From UBA11606 sp965243715 (GTDB lineage Bacteria > Actinomycetota > Acidimicrobiia > Acidimicrobiales > Aldehydirespiratoraceae): a DNA stretch of 64,000 bases. The notes under the pieces are model-generated. The model was not told where the DNA came from, did no database searches, and saw nothing but the letters and a program-made list of their open reading frames with translations. Location of the stretch: positions 124,001 through 188,000 of the forward strand of contig CBDEVU010000009.1 in assembly GCA_965243715.1 (NCBI GenBank), written 5' to 3'. Position numbers and translations under genes: made by a program. Numbering within the stretch: position 1 is the stretch's first letter; every line of letters starts with the position of its first letter. Below, piece by piece: positions 50,593 to 58,980 of this stretch.

Positions 50593-51473
50593 TCGAGGAG
50601 GTGAGGGGAACCCTTTGCTGGGCGACTCTTCTCCACGAGGCCACGGACCGTTTAGCGGCCGCGGGGCATGTCTCGCCTGAGGTCGACGCCCGCCGCCTAG
50701 TCGAAGAAGCGGCGGGGCGCGAGCCAGCCGAGTTCCTTGCTACCCTCGGGGAAACCCCGACCGAGCGAGCAGTCGCCCGATTCGATCACCTTATGAGTCG
50801 GCGCCTAGCGGGCGAGCCACTGCAGTACGTGGTTGGTCATTGGGGATTTCGCTATCTCGACCTGTTGGTGGACGCCCGGGTCCTGATCCCTCGACCGGAG
50901 ACGGAAATCGTGGCGGGCCTGGCGATCGACGAGGTCATCGCTCGCGGTGAGCGCGAGGTGGTGGTCGTTGATCTCGGTACCGGCAGCGGCGCGATCGCGC
51001 TGGCGGTGGCTACCGAGTGCGACCGGGCGCGGGTTCTCGCCACCGATCGCTCTGCCGCGGCGTTGCAGGTGGCGCGGGCAAACCTGGCGGGTGTGGGGTC
51101 AGTTGCTCGCCGAGTGACGTTGCATCACGGTTCATGGTTCGCGGCCGTGCCGGATTCGGTGCGCGGAAAGGTCGATGTCTTAGTATCGAATCCACCCTAC
51201 GTTGCTCACGACGAGGTGTTGCCTAACGTGGTGGCGGATTGGGAACCCTCCACGGCCTTGCGCGCCGGACCCGTCGGAACCGAAGATCTCGAAACCATCA
51301 TCGCTGGGGCTAAAGACTGGGTCGTCCCCGGCGGGGTAGTAGTGCTGGAGATGGCACCGGAACAAACCGCACCGGTGGCCCGCCGCTGCATCGACGCGGG
51401 CTGGACCGCAACCGTGCATCAGGACCTCGCGGGGCGCGAGCGAGCGGTCGTGGCTCATCGACCTTGGCTATGA
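50589..51473 (+). CDS. prmC: Release factor glutamine methyltransferase
   Basis: The 294-residue enzyme has an N-terminal helical domain, PLQYVVGHWGFRYLDLLVD, RVLIPRPETE, the SAM site VVDLGTGSGAIALAVA and the catalytic NPPY in VLVSNPPYVAHDEV. ATG 50589 overlaps the prfA TGA. Confidence 0.95.
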   Translation: MIEEVRGTLCWATLLHEATDRLAAAGHVSPEVDARRLVEEAAGREPAEFLATLGETPTERAVARFDHLMSRRLAGEPLQYVVGHWGFRYLDLLVDARVLIPRPETEIVAGLAIDEVIARGEREVVVVDLGTGSGAIALAVATECDRARVLATDRSAAALQVARANLAGVGSVARRVTLHHGSWFAAVPDSVRGKVDVLVSNPPYVAHDEVLPNVVADWEPSTALRAGPVGTEDLETIIAGAKDWVVPGGVVVLEMAPEQTAPVARRCIDAGWTATVHQDLAGRERAVVAHRPWL

Positions 51474-52054
51474 ACGTGGCGCGGATCGCCGCGGTCATGA
51501 GCCGGGGGATTCCCGTAGTCCTGCCGACCGACACGGTGTACGCACTCGCCGCTCGAGCCACCGACCCGACGGCAGTGGCGCGCCTGTTTGGACTCAAGAA
51601 CCGACCCGTTGAAACCCGGATTGCGGCCTTAGTTTCGGACTCGGCCCAAGCCGAAGAACTTGTCGAACTCGGACCGATGGGCGACACCCTGGCCCGCGCC
51701 TTTTGGCCAGGTAGCCTTACCATCGTGGCCGCCCGACGCCCAGGGTGCGATCTCGTGGTCGGCGATGAGTTCACCGTCGGCGTTCGCTGCCCGGCGTGCG
51801 TCCTAGTACGTCAACTAGCCGAAGTCGTGGGACCGATCGCGGCGACGAGCGCCAACCGTCACGGCGAACTGACCCCTTCGACGGCCGCCGGAGTGGCGGC
51901 GGTATTTCCGTCGGTCGAGTTGGTAGTCGACGGCGGCCGACTGGCAGGTGGGGCGTCCACGGTGGTCTCGATCGCCGACGGCAAGGTAACGGTTCTACGC
52001 CAAGGTCCAATCTCTGGGACCGACATCGACGCGGCTGTGTCCGGCGGGTCGTAG
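51470..52054 (+). CDS. tsaC: L-threonylcarbamoyladenylate synthase (Sua5/YrdC/TsaC)
   Basis: This 194-residue enzyme makes threonylcarbamoyl-AMP for tRNA t6A37. It shows VVLPTDTVYALAARATDP, FGLKNRPVETRIAALV, AFWPGSLTIVAARR and GPIAATSANRHGE. ATG 51470 overlaps the prmC stop; TTG 51464 is rejected. Confidence 0.93.
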   Translation: MNVARIAAVMSRGIPVVLPTDTVYALAARATDPTAVARLFGLKNRPVETRIAALVSDSAQAEELVELGPMGDTLARAFWPGSLTIVAARRPGCDLVVGDEFTVGVRCPACVLVRQLAEVVGPIAATSANRHGELTPSTAAGVAAVFPSVELVVDGGRLAGGASTVVSIADGKVTVLRQGPISGTDIDAAVSGGS

Positions 52055-52064
52055 GATCGCCGAG

Positions 52065-52511
52065 GTGCGTATAGCAGTTGGATCTGATCACGCGGGCTTC
52101 GACCTTAAAGAAGCGTTGGCGGCCCATATCCGCCATCGAGGACTCGAGGTTGTCGACTGTGGCACCTACTCGGCCGAACGGGTCGACTATCCCGATTTCG
52201 GTGCCGCGGTGGGGCGGGCGGTCCGCGACGGCCAGGCCGACGCGGGTTTGTGCGTCTGTGGGAGCGGAATTGGTATTGCCATGGCAGCCAACAAGATCGC
52301 CGGAATCCGGGCCGCGACCGTTCACGATGCCACCAGCGCTCGCCTCAGCCGAGAGCACAACGACGCTAACGTGATCTGCATCGGCGAGCGTATTACTGGC
52401 CCGCAGGTGGCCCGCGACGCGCTCGATGCTTGGCTCGAGGCTCGTTTCGCCGGTGGGCGCCACGCGAAACGGGTAGCAAAGGTCAACGAACTAGGCGGCG
52501 AGACGTACTGA
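52065..52511 (+). CDS. rpiB: Ribose-5-phosphate isomerase B
   Basis: The 148-residue enzyme of the pentose phosphate pathway has IAVGSDHAGFDLKEALAAHI, the active-site loop GLCVCGSGIGIAMAANKI, and HDATSARLSREHNDANVICIG. GTG 52065 has TAGGAT (52052-52057) 7 bases upstream, so it may have its own leaderless transcript in addition to read-through. Confidence 0.95.
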   Translation: MRIAVGSDHAGFDLKEALAAHIRHRGLEVVDCGTYSAERVDYPDFGAAVGRAVRDGQADAGLCVCGSGIGIAMAANKIAGIRAATVHDATSARLSREHNDANVICIGERITGPQVARDALDAWLEARFAGGRHAKRVAKVNELGGETY

Positions 52512-52527
52512 ACCCTCACCTCACGGG

Positions 52528-52562
52528 TACGATTTCGTAGTTCGTATCTGGAGGTTTCCACC
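52528..52562 (+). promoter_or_regulatory. glyA promoter box and ribosome binding site
   Basis: TACGAT (52528-52533) is followed by GGAGG about 9 bases before ATG 52563, giving a leader of about 25 bases. This is one of the few starts here with both a short leader and a strong Shine-Dalgarno. Confidence 0.45.
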
Positions 52563-53816
52563 ATGTCATGGCCTAGCAGCGCCGCTGACCCTGCCCTTGA
52601 TCTGATTCGCGCCGAAAAGGCGCGTCAGAACTCCACTATTCAGTTGATTGCCAGTGAGAACTTCGCCTCGCCCGCGGTGATGGCTGCAACCGGTTCAGTA
52701 CTCACCAACAAGTACTCCGAGGGTTACCCCGGCAAGCGGTACTACGGCGGGAACATGGTGGTTGACCAGATCGAGGAACTAGCCCGCCAGCGGGTGTGTG
52801 CCCTCTTTGGGGCGGATCATGCCAACGTGCAACCCCACGCCGGGGCGATCGCCAATATGTGCGTCTACCAGGCGTTGCTAGATCCCGGCGACACCATCCT
52901 CGGCATGAGCCTCGATCACGGCGGGCACCTCACCCACGGTTCGCCGGTGAACTTTTCGGGCCTGATGTACAACTTTGTTGACTATGGCGTTACTGCCAGC
53001 GACGAGCGGATCGACTTTGAGGAGATGCGGGCGAAGGCCTTGGCTCACCAGCCCAAACTCATCGTTGCCGGGGCTACCGCCTACCCGCGCCTTATCGATC
53101 CGGCCCCCATCCGCGAAATTGCCGATGAGGTCGGTGCCATGGTGATGTTCGACGCGGCCCACATAGCGGGGCTCATCGTCGGTGGCGTACACCCCAACCC
53201 GGTGCCTTATTCCGACATCGTGACCTTCACCACTCACAAAACCCTTCGTGGTCCCCGTGGGGGCTGCATCTTGGCCCGCGCCGAGCATGCCGCGGCGATC
53301 GACAAGGCCATGTTCCCTGGCCTGCAAGGTGGCCCCCTCGAGCATGCCATCGCGGCGAAGGCTGTTGCCTTTGCCGAAGCAGCAACCGATGAGTTTCGGA
53401 CCTACGCGGCCCAGATTGTTGCTAACGCGGCGGCTCTGGCCGCGGCGCTGTCGGGGCACGGCTTCCGGCTCGTGTCGGGCGGCACCGACAATCATCTGAT
53501 GTTAGTTGATCTGCGATCGTTCGACGCCAACCTCACCGGCAAGGAAGCCCAAGCCGTGCTCGACGACGCGGGGATTAGCTTGAACAAGAACACCGTGCCC
53601 GACGATCCGCGCTCGCCGTTTGTGACTTCGGGGGTGCGTATCGGCACGCCCGCGGTCACTACGCAAGGCATGGGCCCCGCCGAGATGGTCACCATTGCTG
53701 AGTTGATTGCCCGGGCGCTTCACGGCCGAGCCAAGGCAGGCGAGGTGGAGTCAGTGCGAGCCGAGGCTGCGGCTCTGTGTTCGCGCTTCGAGCCGTACCC
53801 GGAGACTAGGGACTGA
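52563..53816 (+). CDS. glyA: Serine hydroxymethyltransferase
   Basis: This PLP enzyme interconverts serine and glycine and supplies one-carbon units. The 417-residue protein has IQLIASENFASPAVMAATGS, NKYSEGYPGKRYYGGN, HGGHLTHGSPVNFSG and the PLP-Lys motif VTFTTHKTLRGPRGG. Confidence 0.97.
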   Translation: MSWPSSAADPALDLIRAEKARQNSTIQLIASENFASPAVMAATGSVLTNKYSEGYPGKRYYGGNMVVDQIEELARQRVCALFGADHANVQPHAGAIANMCVYQALLDPGDTILGMSLDHGGHLTHGSPVNFSGLMYNFVDYGVTASDERIDFEEMRAKALAHQPKLIVAGATAYPRLIDPAPIREIADEVGAMVMFDAAHIAGLIVGGVHPNPVPYSDIVTFTTHKTLRGPRGGCILARAEHAAAIDKAMFPGLQGGPLEHAIAAKAVAFAEAATDEFRTYAAQIVANAAALAAALSGHGFRLVSGGTDNHLMLVDLRSFDANLTGKEAQAVLDDAGISLNKNTVPDDPRSPFVTSGVRIGTPAVTTQGMGPAEMVTIAELIARALHGRAKAGEVESVRAEAAALCSRFEPYPETRD

Positions 53817-53832
53817 CGGTTTAGTCTCGCAG

Positions 53833-54936
53833 ATGCCTTCGCTCTCGGCGTATTTCATCGTCGGAGCGACCGCGGCCATTGTTACTTTTGCCCTGACCCC
53901 GCTAGTCGTACTCATTTCACCGCGTATTGGCGCGGTGGTGGAGCCCGACGCCCGCCATGTTCACGACCGTCCCACTCCGACCGCGGGGGGCGTGGCCATG
54001 ATCGTAGGGGTCGTCGTGGCGGCGATCGTGGCTGCCTGGCATCCCGAGTTTGCCAACGTGGTGGCGGCCCGCACCGAGATGGTTGGCGTGGTGCTGGCCG
54101 CGGTTGTGATCTGGAGCGTGGGCTTGGTCGATGATCTCCGCGAAATTTCGCCCCCAGCGAAGGTGGCGGGGATGGTGCTCTCAGGGAGCATCATGTCGCT
54201 CACCGGCGTGTCGATCCTAGTCTTTCGCCTGCCATTTTTTGAACTGCTATTTCTCTCCGTCGACTTGTCGTACCTAGTTACCGTCGTCTGGGTCATTGGT
54301 ATGGCCAATGTGGTGAACCTCATGGACGGCCTTGATGGGTTGGCGGCGGGCATTATGGCGATCGCCGCGTTAACGTTTTTGCTGTACGCCCTTCGCCTTG
54401 GCGACCAAGGCGTGCTTGACCCGGCCAATCCGGGGGCCTTGTGGGCGGTGATTGCCTTAGGTGTGTGCCTAGGGTTCCTACCGCACAATGTGCATCCAGC
54501 TCGGATCTTCATGGGCGACAGCGGTGCCCTTTTGCTGGGTCTTTTGATGGCGGCTTCCACTATGAGCGTGGGGGGTCGAACGAGCGTCAATTTCTCGGGT
54601 CAGACGTTTTTCTTCTTCGCCCCGATTTTCATCCCGTTGGTGATCTTGGCCGTACCCGTGCTCGACGCGATCTTTGCCGTGCTGCGCCGGACGGTGCGGC
54701 GCCAAAGTCTGAGTTCAGCAGACAAGGAACATTTGCATCATCGGTTGATGAACTTAGGGCACGGCCATCAGCGCGCGGTTCTGATCCTGTGGGGTTGGAC
54801 GGCGTTGCTTTCGGCCTTCGTCTTGTATCCAACGTTCACTGGCGACGGTGATGCGGCCGTACCCATCGGTGTCGCCTGCCTCGCCTTGGGCTTATTCGCG
54901 GTGCTACATCCCCGCTGGCGGCGTCTTGGGGATTGA
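53833..54936 (+). CDS. WecA/Rfe-type undecaprenyl (decaprenyl)-phosphate sugar-1-phosphate transferase
   Basis: The 367-residue polytopic enzyme starts cell-envelope polysaccharide synthesis on a polyprenyl phosphate, in actinobacteria usually with GlcNAc-1-P for arabinogalactan linkage. Motifs are DRPTPTAGGVAMIVGV, GLVDDLREISPPAKV, NVVNLMDGLDGLAAGI, PARIFMGDSGALLLGLL and HLHHRLMNLGHGHQRAVLIL. ATG 53833 is used; the frame further upstream lies in glyA. Its 3' end overlaps the convergent MFS gene by 101 bases. Confidence 0.93.
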   Translation: MPSLSAYFIVGATAAIVTFALTPLVVLISPRIGAVVEPDARHVHDRPTPTAGGVAMIVGVVVAAIVAAWHPEFANVVAARTEMVGVVLAAVVIWSVGLVDDLREISPPAKVAGMVLSGSIMSLTGVSILVFRLPFFELLFLSVDLSYLVTVVWVIGMANVVNLMDGLDGLAAGIMAIAALTFLLYALRLGDQGVLDPANPGALWAVIALGVCLGFLPHNVHPARIFMGDSGALLLGLLMAASTMSVGGRTSVNFSGQTFFFFAPIFIPLVILAVPVLDAIFAVLRRTVRRQSLSSADKEHLHHRLMNLGHGHQRAVLILWGWTALLSAFVLYPTFTGDGDAAVPIGVACLALGLFAVLHPRWRRLGD

Positions 54937-56428
54937 TCTCTTCGAGTTCCATACCAGCGGTCTCGGGAAACTTGGTGAGGACGAGACCCGCGACGATCAA
55001 CGGGCCAACGGCGAGTAAAGCTAAAGCGGGGCCGAGTTCGCCACCGAGCGAGTCGGAGATTGTTCCGACGGTGATGAGACCGACAGCACTTCCCATGACG
55101 CCGATTGTGACAATGAGGCCGTTGGCGCGGCCTCGGTCGTGGGTGCCAAACAACTCGGGGCCGTAGACGGCGAGGGCGGGAACGGCCACCCCACTGGCGA
55201 TCACTCCTAGGAGGGTTAAGAGCCACAGGGAGAAGCCGTGGGTGAAGAAGGCCGCGGTGGCGAACAACGTACCAAGCGACAGGCCCGTGGCGCCAACAAT
55301 GCGACGACCTCTAGTCTCCGCGAGATAACCCCCGACGAGTACCCCGAGGCCCGCGGGGGTGCTCGTGACCAGCGTGAAGAGCGTGGTTTCGGTGGCGCTG
55401 AATCCGCGCTCGTCTTTTAAGAAGTCGTTGTGGAATCCGCTGGCGGGGGCCACAAACATGGCGATAAGAAAGGCGGAGACGGCGAGAAGGGTTAGCCGTT
55501 CACGCCGACGCTGGCGCGATTCGACGGCCTGCGGTGAAGGCGTGTGGTTGGCGGCTAGGAAGCGCTGTGTTTCTGGCAGTCGTGTGCCCGCCCAGCGGAC
55601 GATAAGTATCCCGAGTCCGGCCGCGAGGTAGATAGCGCGCCAGCCGCGCGGGCTAGTGTCGGCGAGAGGGAGAACCCATACCGCCATGCCCGAACCAAGG
55701 CCCGCGGTGAGGACCAGTACCGACGCGGCCCAGGCGCGGGATCGCGCGGGCATTTCCTCCGCCGCGATAATGACGATGAGGATGCCGAGCGCGGTTGATA
55801 GACCGCGGGCTATGACCTGTGAACCACCGAGGAAGATGAGGTTGGGCGATAACCCACCAACAACAGTGAACGCGCAACTCCCAAAACCGGTCAAGAGTAA
55901 GAGTCGGCGACGGCCTTGGCGGTCGGCGAGCGAAACAGCGATAAGGGCAATCAAGACGCCGAACCGAACGGTACCTAGGACGTAGCCTTGGGCGGTGTTG
56001 CCATGGTCAAACTCGTCGGCGGCAAAGGTCAGCGTCTGGGTGAGTACGGTACCGAGGTAGCCATCGACGAGTTGTATTGCACACAGCAGGCTGAGCACCG
56101 TGGCCGTGTGGGCATCAAGTCGGTCGGGGGGAGCCCACCAGTACGAAAAGTCGGTCTTTCGGGCCTTGAGCGCTTGGCGAACCGGAATGGCGAATAGCCA
56201 ACCCCATATCGGTATGGCCACACGGTAGGTAGTTGTCTCGTGGACCCGCCATGAGCCGTCGCCGAGATCGGTGGCCTCTAGCATCCGGTGGTAGTGGCGG
56301 AAGGGCCCCTCTGCCAGGGTCCACTCGTCGGATTCGGTGGCTCGTTCGGCCACGATGTCGGTGCGGGCCGTCCGGCGGATCGCTAGTTCGTCGGCGTCGC
56401 AAACGCGGACTTCGTGCAGGACAGTCAC
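54836..56428 (-). CDS. MFS transporter with an extra N-terminal soluble domain
   Basis: The 530-residue protein has about 100 hydrophilic residues with an alternating beta pattern (LHEVRVCDADELAIRRTART, GDGSWRVHETTTYRVAIPIW), then a 12-helix MFS transporter with the motif SLADRQGRRRLLLL and a second-half counterpart YLAETRGRRIVGATG. Substrate unknown. GTG 56428 is chosen because TAGCAT (56437-56442, minus strand) lies 8 bases before it. The C-terminal tail (SPRRGRRHRWVRPHHRRQ) is basic and lies antisense to the wecA end. Confidence 0.85.
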   Translation of the reverse strand: MTVLHEVRVCDADELAIRRTARTDIVAERATESDEWTLAEGPFRHYHRMLEATDLGDGSWRVHETTTYRVAIPIWGWLFAIPVRQALKARKTDFSYWWAPPDRLDAHTATVLSLLCAIQLVDGYLGTVLTQTLTFAADEFDHGNTAQGYVLGTVRFGVLIALIAVSLADRQGRRRLLLLTGFGSCAFTVVGGLSPNLIFLGGSQVIARGLSTALGILIVIIAAEEMPARSRAWAASVLVLTAGLGSGMAVWVLPLADTSPRGWRAIYLAAGLGILIVRWAGTRLPETQRFLAANHTPSPQAVESRQRRRERLTLLAVSAFLIAMFVAPASGFHNDFLKDERGFSATETTLFTLVTSTPAGLGVLVGGYLAETRGRRIVGATGLSLGTLFATAAFFTHGFSLWLLTLLGVIASGVAVPALAVYGPELFGTHDRGRANGLIVTIGVMGSAVGLITVGTISDSLGGELGPALALLAVGPLIVAGLVLTKFPETAGMELEEINPQDAASGDVAPRISPRRGRRHRWVRPHHRRQ

Positions 56429-56436
56429 GGCCAGTG

Positions 56437-56454
56437 ATGCTACGCCCCTATTGT
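56437..56454. promoter_or_regulatory. Back-to-back -10 boxes of the MFS and trhA genes
   Basis: TAGCAT on the minus strand (56437-56442) and TATTGT on the plus strand (56449-56454) lie 8 and 9 bases from their start codons. Only 35 bases separate the two genes, so the promoters must overlap. Confidence 0.5.
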
Positions 56455-56463
56455 TGGCGTCCA

Positions 56464-57159
56464 ATGGGGATCTCTTCGCATGACGATCCGACGAGGGTGG
56501 AACTTTCTGACTCGGCCCGGCGATTGCTTCGTCGCCCGCGCCCGCGATATCGGGGCTGGCTGCACCGTGCGGCGGCTTCGTTGTCGATACCGCTCGGGAT
56601 TTTAATGGTGATCTTGGCCAATGGTGGTCGAGCCAAGGGAGCGACGGCTGTCTTTGCCCTAGGGGCGATGGTGATGCTGGGTACTAGCGCTATCGTACAC
56701 ATTCGCGACTGGCCTCGAGAACGCGTTGAACTGCTCGTCCGACTCGATCATTCCGCAATTTTCTTGGCATTCGCCACGTCGGCGACGCCGATCGCCCTAT
56801 TGGCACTTGACGGGAGTCGTTCAGCCACCCTGTTTTGCTTCGCCTGGGTTGGCACACTGTTAGGCATCACCGCCGAGTGGGTCCCGATACACCCGCCCGC
56901 CGGGGTAGTGAATACCGCCTACCTGATCTTTGGCGGCAGCTTTCTTGGGTTCATTCCGTGGCTGTGGGACTCCCTCACCGTCCCGCAACTTATTTTATTG
57001 CTCGGGGGCGGTGCGGCCTACGCGCTCGGAGCTCTTATCGTGGGTTCACAATGGCCCAATCCGTGGCCTGACTCATTTGGGTATCACGAGATCTGGCATG
57101 TTTTGGTGATCGTCGGGGTTGGTTCGCACTACGTGATTGCTTACCAACTCGTCTTCTAG
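56464..57159 (+). CDS. trhA: PAQR-family membrane protein (hemolysin III / TrhA type)
   Basis: The 231-residue seven-helix protein has RGWLHRAAASLSIPLGILMV, SAIVHIRDWPRERVELLVRL, DHSAIFLAFATSATPIALLA and the C-terminal DSFGYHEIWHVLVIVGVGSH; the scattered His residues form the family metal site. TrhA acts in membrane energy and fluidity homeostasis. The start is ATG 56464. Confidence 0.9.
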   Translation: MGISSHDDPTRVELSDSARRLLRRPRPRYRGWLHRAAASLSIPLGILMVILANGGRAKGATAVFALGAMVMLGTSAIVHIRDWPRERVELLVRLDHSAIFLAFATSATPIALLALDGSRSATLFCFAWVGTLLGITAEWVPIHPPAGVVNTAYLIFGGSFLGFIPWLWDSLTVPQLILLLGGGAAYALGALIVGSQWPNPWPDSFGYHEIWHVLVIVGVGSHYVIAYQLVF

Positions 57160-57194
57160 AGGCAATGATTGCCTCGGTCGGCCACACTAGACAA

Positions 57195-57908
57195 ATGGAC
57201 TCTACGCATCGTCTGGACCGACTCCGTGTTGAAGGTAGCCGTCTGATCGAAGTGGCGGGTCAGCACCTCGAAGCGCCGGTCCCGGCCTGCCCCGAGTGGA
57301 CCTGCCGCAGCCTGCTCCATCACGTCACGGCCGTTTGGCAAAGGCTCTCGTTTATCACCGAAAATAACAGTGACCGTTTCCCGACCTCCGACGAAGTGCC
57401 GGCCCGCCCCGATCGAGGGAACGAGGTGGCCGAGGCGACCGTGGCGCTCGATCGCCTTCATTCCTCGTTGAGTTCACTAGCCCCGGACGCCCCCATGTGG
57501 TCGTGGATCGTCACTCAGTCGAGTTCGTTTTACTTCCGCCGAGCCCACCAGGAAACTTTGGTTCATCGCATCGATGCCGAGCAGGCGGCAGGCATCGAGA
57601 GCATCATCGACAGCGACGACGCGGCCGATGGGGTCGACGAGCGTTTCTTTGAGTTCGTTAAGCAGCGGGGAAGGGATTTGGCCGGATCGTTTCATGTCCA
57701 TCGAACCGATGGTGAAGGGGAGTGGACGCTAGTTTGTGATGCCGAAGGTCGGGTCCAGGTCAGCCGGGACCATGCCAAGGGCGATGCTGCGATCCGCGGG
57801 ACGGGCGCCGATCTCTTGTTGACGCTGTGGGGGCGGCGACCGCTGGATGGCATGGAGGTCTTCGGTGACCAAGCCGTAGCCGAGGCGTGGATCGCCGTCG
57901 GCCCGTGA
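57195..57908 (+). CDS. Maleylpyruvate-isomerase-family, mycothiol-dependent-type enzyme
   Basis: The 237-residue protein has the DinB-like fold of mycothiol-dependent enzymes: PACPEWTCRSLLHHVTAVWQ, FYFRRAHQETLVHRIDAEQA with metal-binding His, and a C-terminal SCP2-like part (RVQVSRDHAKGDAAIRGTGA, DLLLTLWGRRPLD). Substrate unknown. Mycothiol is an actinobacterial thiol, which supports the phylum call. ATG 57195 is the preferred start. Confidence 0.85.
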   Translation: MDSTHRLDRLRVEGSRLIEVAGQHLEAPVPACPEWTCRSLLHHVTAVWQRLSFITENNSDRFPTSDEVPARPDRGNEVAEATVALDRLHSSLSSLAPDAPMWSWIVTQSSSFYFRRAHQETLVHRIDAEQAAGIESIIDSDDAADGVDERFFEFVKQRGRDLAGSFHVHRTDGEGEWTLVCDAEGRVQVSRDHAKGDAAIRGTGADLLLTLWGRRPLDGMEVFGDQAVAEAWIAVGP

Positions 57909-58597
57909 GTAAGCTTAAAACCGTGAATCAGCCTTCGGGTCTACGCCCGAGGGGCTTACGTGGTGGGTCGAACCTCGACCAACTCATGCCGGTCCTGCTC
58001 TTTTTCCTCCTGTTCAATCTGGTCAATATCATCGCCGCGGTGATCGCGGCCACAGCGTGGTCGATAAAAGCCGCGCTGGGCCGCAAGCGCCGAGGGCTCG
58101 AGATTGGTTGGTGGCTGCCCGGGATCACCGTCTATCTCGTCGTTCGGGCCACCATCACGATCGCCGTTGAACAAGAGTGGGTCGACTTCGGGATTAGTCC
58201 AGAGGCAGTCTATTTTGGTATTGGCTTTGGGACCAAGTTTCTAGTGGCAATCGTCTTGGCCATCACTATCTTGCTCGGCAAGCCGTTCCTTGCCGGGGCC
58301 ATCCCCAAGGTCGTGACGCTCGCACCCGCGTTGATGGCCGATATTCGTTACCAACGGACGATGGCGCACGCCACGTGGATGATCGTGGCCTACGAAGCCC
58401 TCTCGGCCGTGTGGGATGTCTGGCTGTTCAACAATTCCGCCTTCAACTTCTTCTTTTTGGCCCGGACCGCTTCAAACTTTGTCATATCGTTCATCTGCAT
58501 CACAGCGGGACTCATGTACATCGACTGGAAACTCGAACCGATTGAGAGCTATCCAGGGATCACCCACCTGATGGAGTCGTCGGGGAGGTTGTCGTGA
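57905..58597 (+). CDS. Multi-pass membrane protein, unknown function (VC0807-like)
   Basis: The 230-residue protein has about five hydrophobic segments (LLFFLLFNLVNIIAAVIAAT, GWWLPGITVYLVVRATITIA, FLVAIVLAITILLGKPF, FNFFFLARTASNFVISFICI) and resembles VC0807/intracellular-septation-A-like membrane proteins. GTG 57905 overlaps the previous stop; GTG 57923 is an alternative. Function unknown. Confidence 0.7.
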   Translation: MSKLKTVNQPSGLRPRGLRGGSNLDQLMPVLLFFLLFNLVNIIAAVIAATAWSIKAALGRKRRGLEIGWWLPGITVYLVVRATITIAVEQEWVDFGISPEAVYFGIGFGTKFLVAIVLAITILLGKPFLAGAIPKVVTLAPALMADIRYQRTMAHATWMIVAYEALSAVWDVWLFNNSAFNFFFLARTASNFVISFICITAGLMYIDWKLEPIESYPGITHLMESSGRLS

Positions 58598-58980
58598 CTA
58601 ACGACGGTGAGGTCGTTTTGTCTCGCCTTATTCACCTTGCCGCACGCGACCAATGGAAGGCCGCTCAGGCCGCGGGGGAGTACTGGCCCGCGGAGTATGA
58701 GCGCGAGGGTTTTATCCATCTGTCTGGTCTGCATCACGTTCTTACGCCCGCCAACGCGTTTTACCGAGGCCGCAACGACCTCGTGGCCCTCGTCGTGGAT
58801 GCGCGGCTCCTCGCGAAGGACATAGTTTGGGAACTCGGCCCGGATACCGAAGAGCTCTTTCCGCACCTCTACTGCACCCTCGAAACCAATGCCGTACTAC
58901 ACGAGATTGATTTCGCCCCCTGTGCCGACGGTACCTTCGCACTCCCTCCGGAACTTGTCCGAGCGTGCAGCACCGGCTAG
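58594..58980 (+). CDS. DUF952 family protein
   Basis: The 128-residue protein has the DUF952 signature: LIHLAARDQWKAAQAAGEYW, EREGFIHLSGLHHVLTPANA, LVALVVDARLLAKDIVWELG, LFPHLYCTLETNAVL. Related to mono-ADP-ribosyltransferase-like folds; function unknown. GTG 58594 overlaps the upstream TGA. It is convergent with and overlaps the helicase gene by four bases. Confidence 0.88.
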   Translation: MTNDGEVVLSRLIHLAARDQWKAAQAAGEYWPAEYEREGFIHLSGLHHVLTPANAFYRGRNDLVALVVDARLLAKDIVWELGPDTEELFPHLYCTLETNAVLHEIDFAPCADGTFALPPELVRACSTG

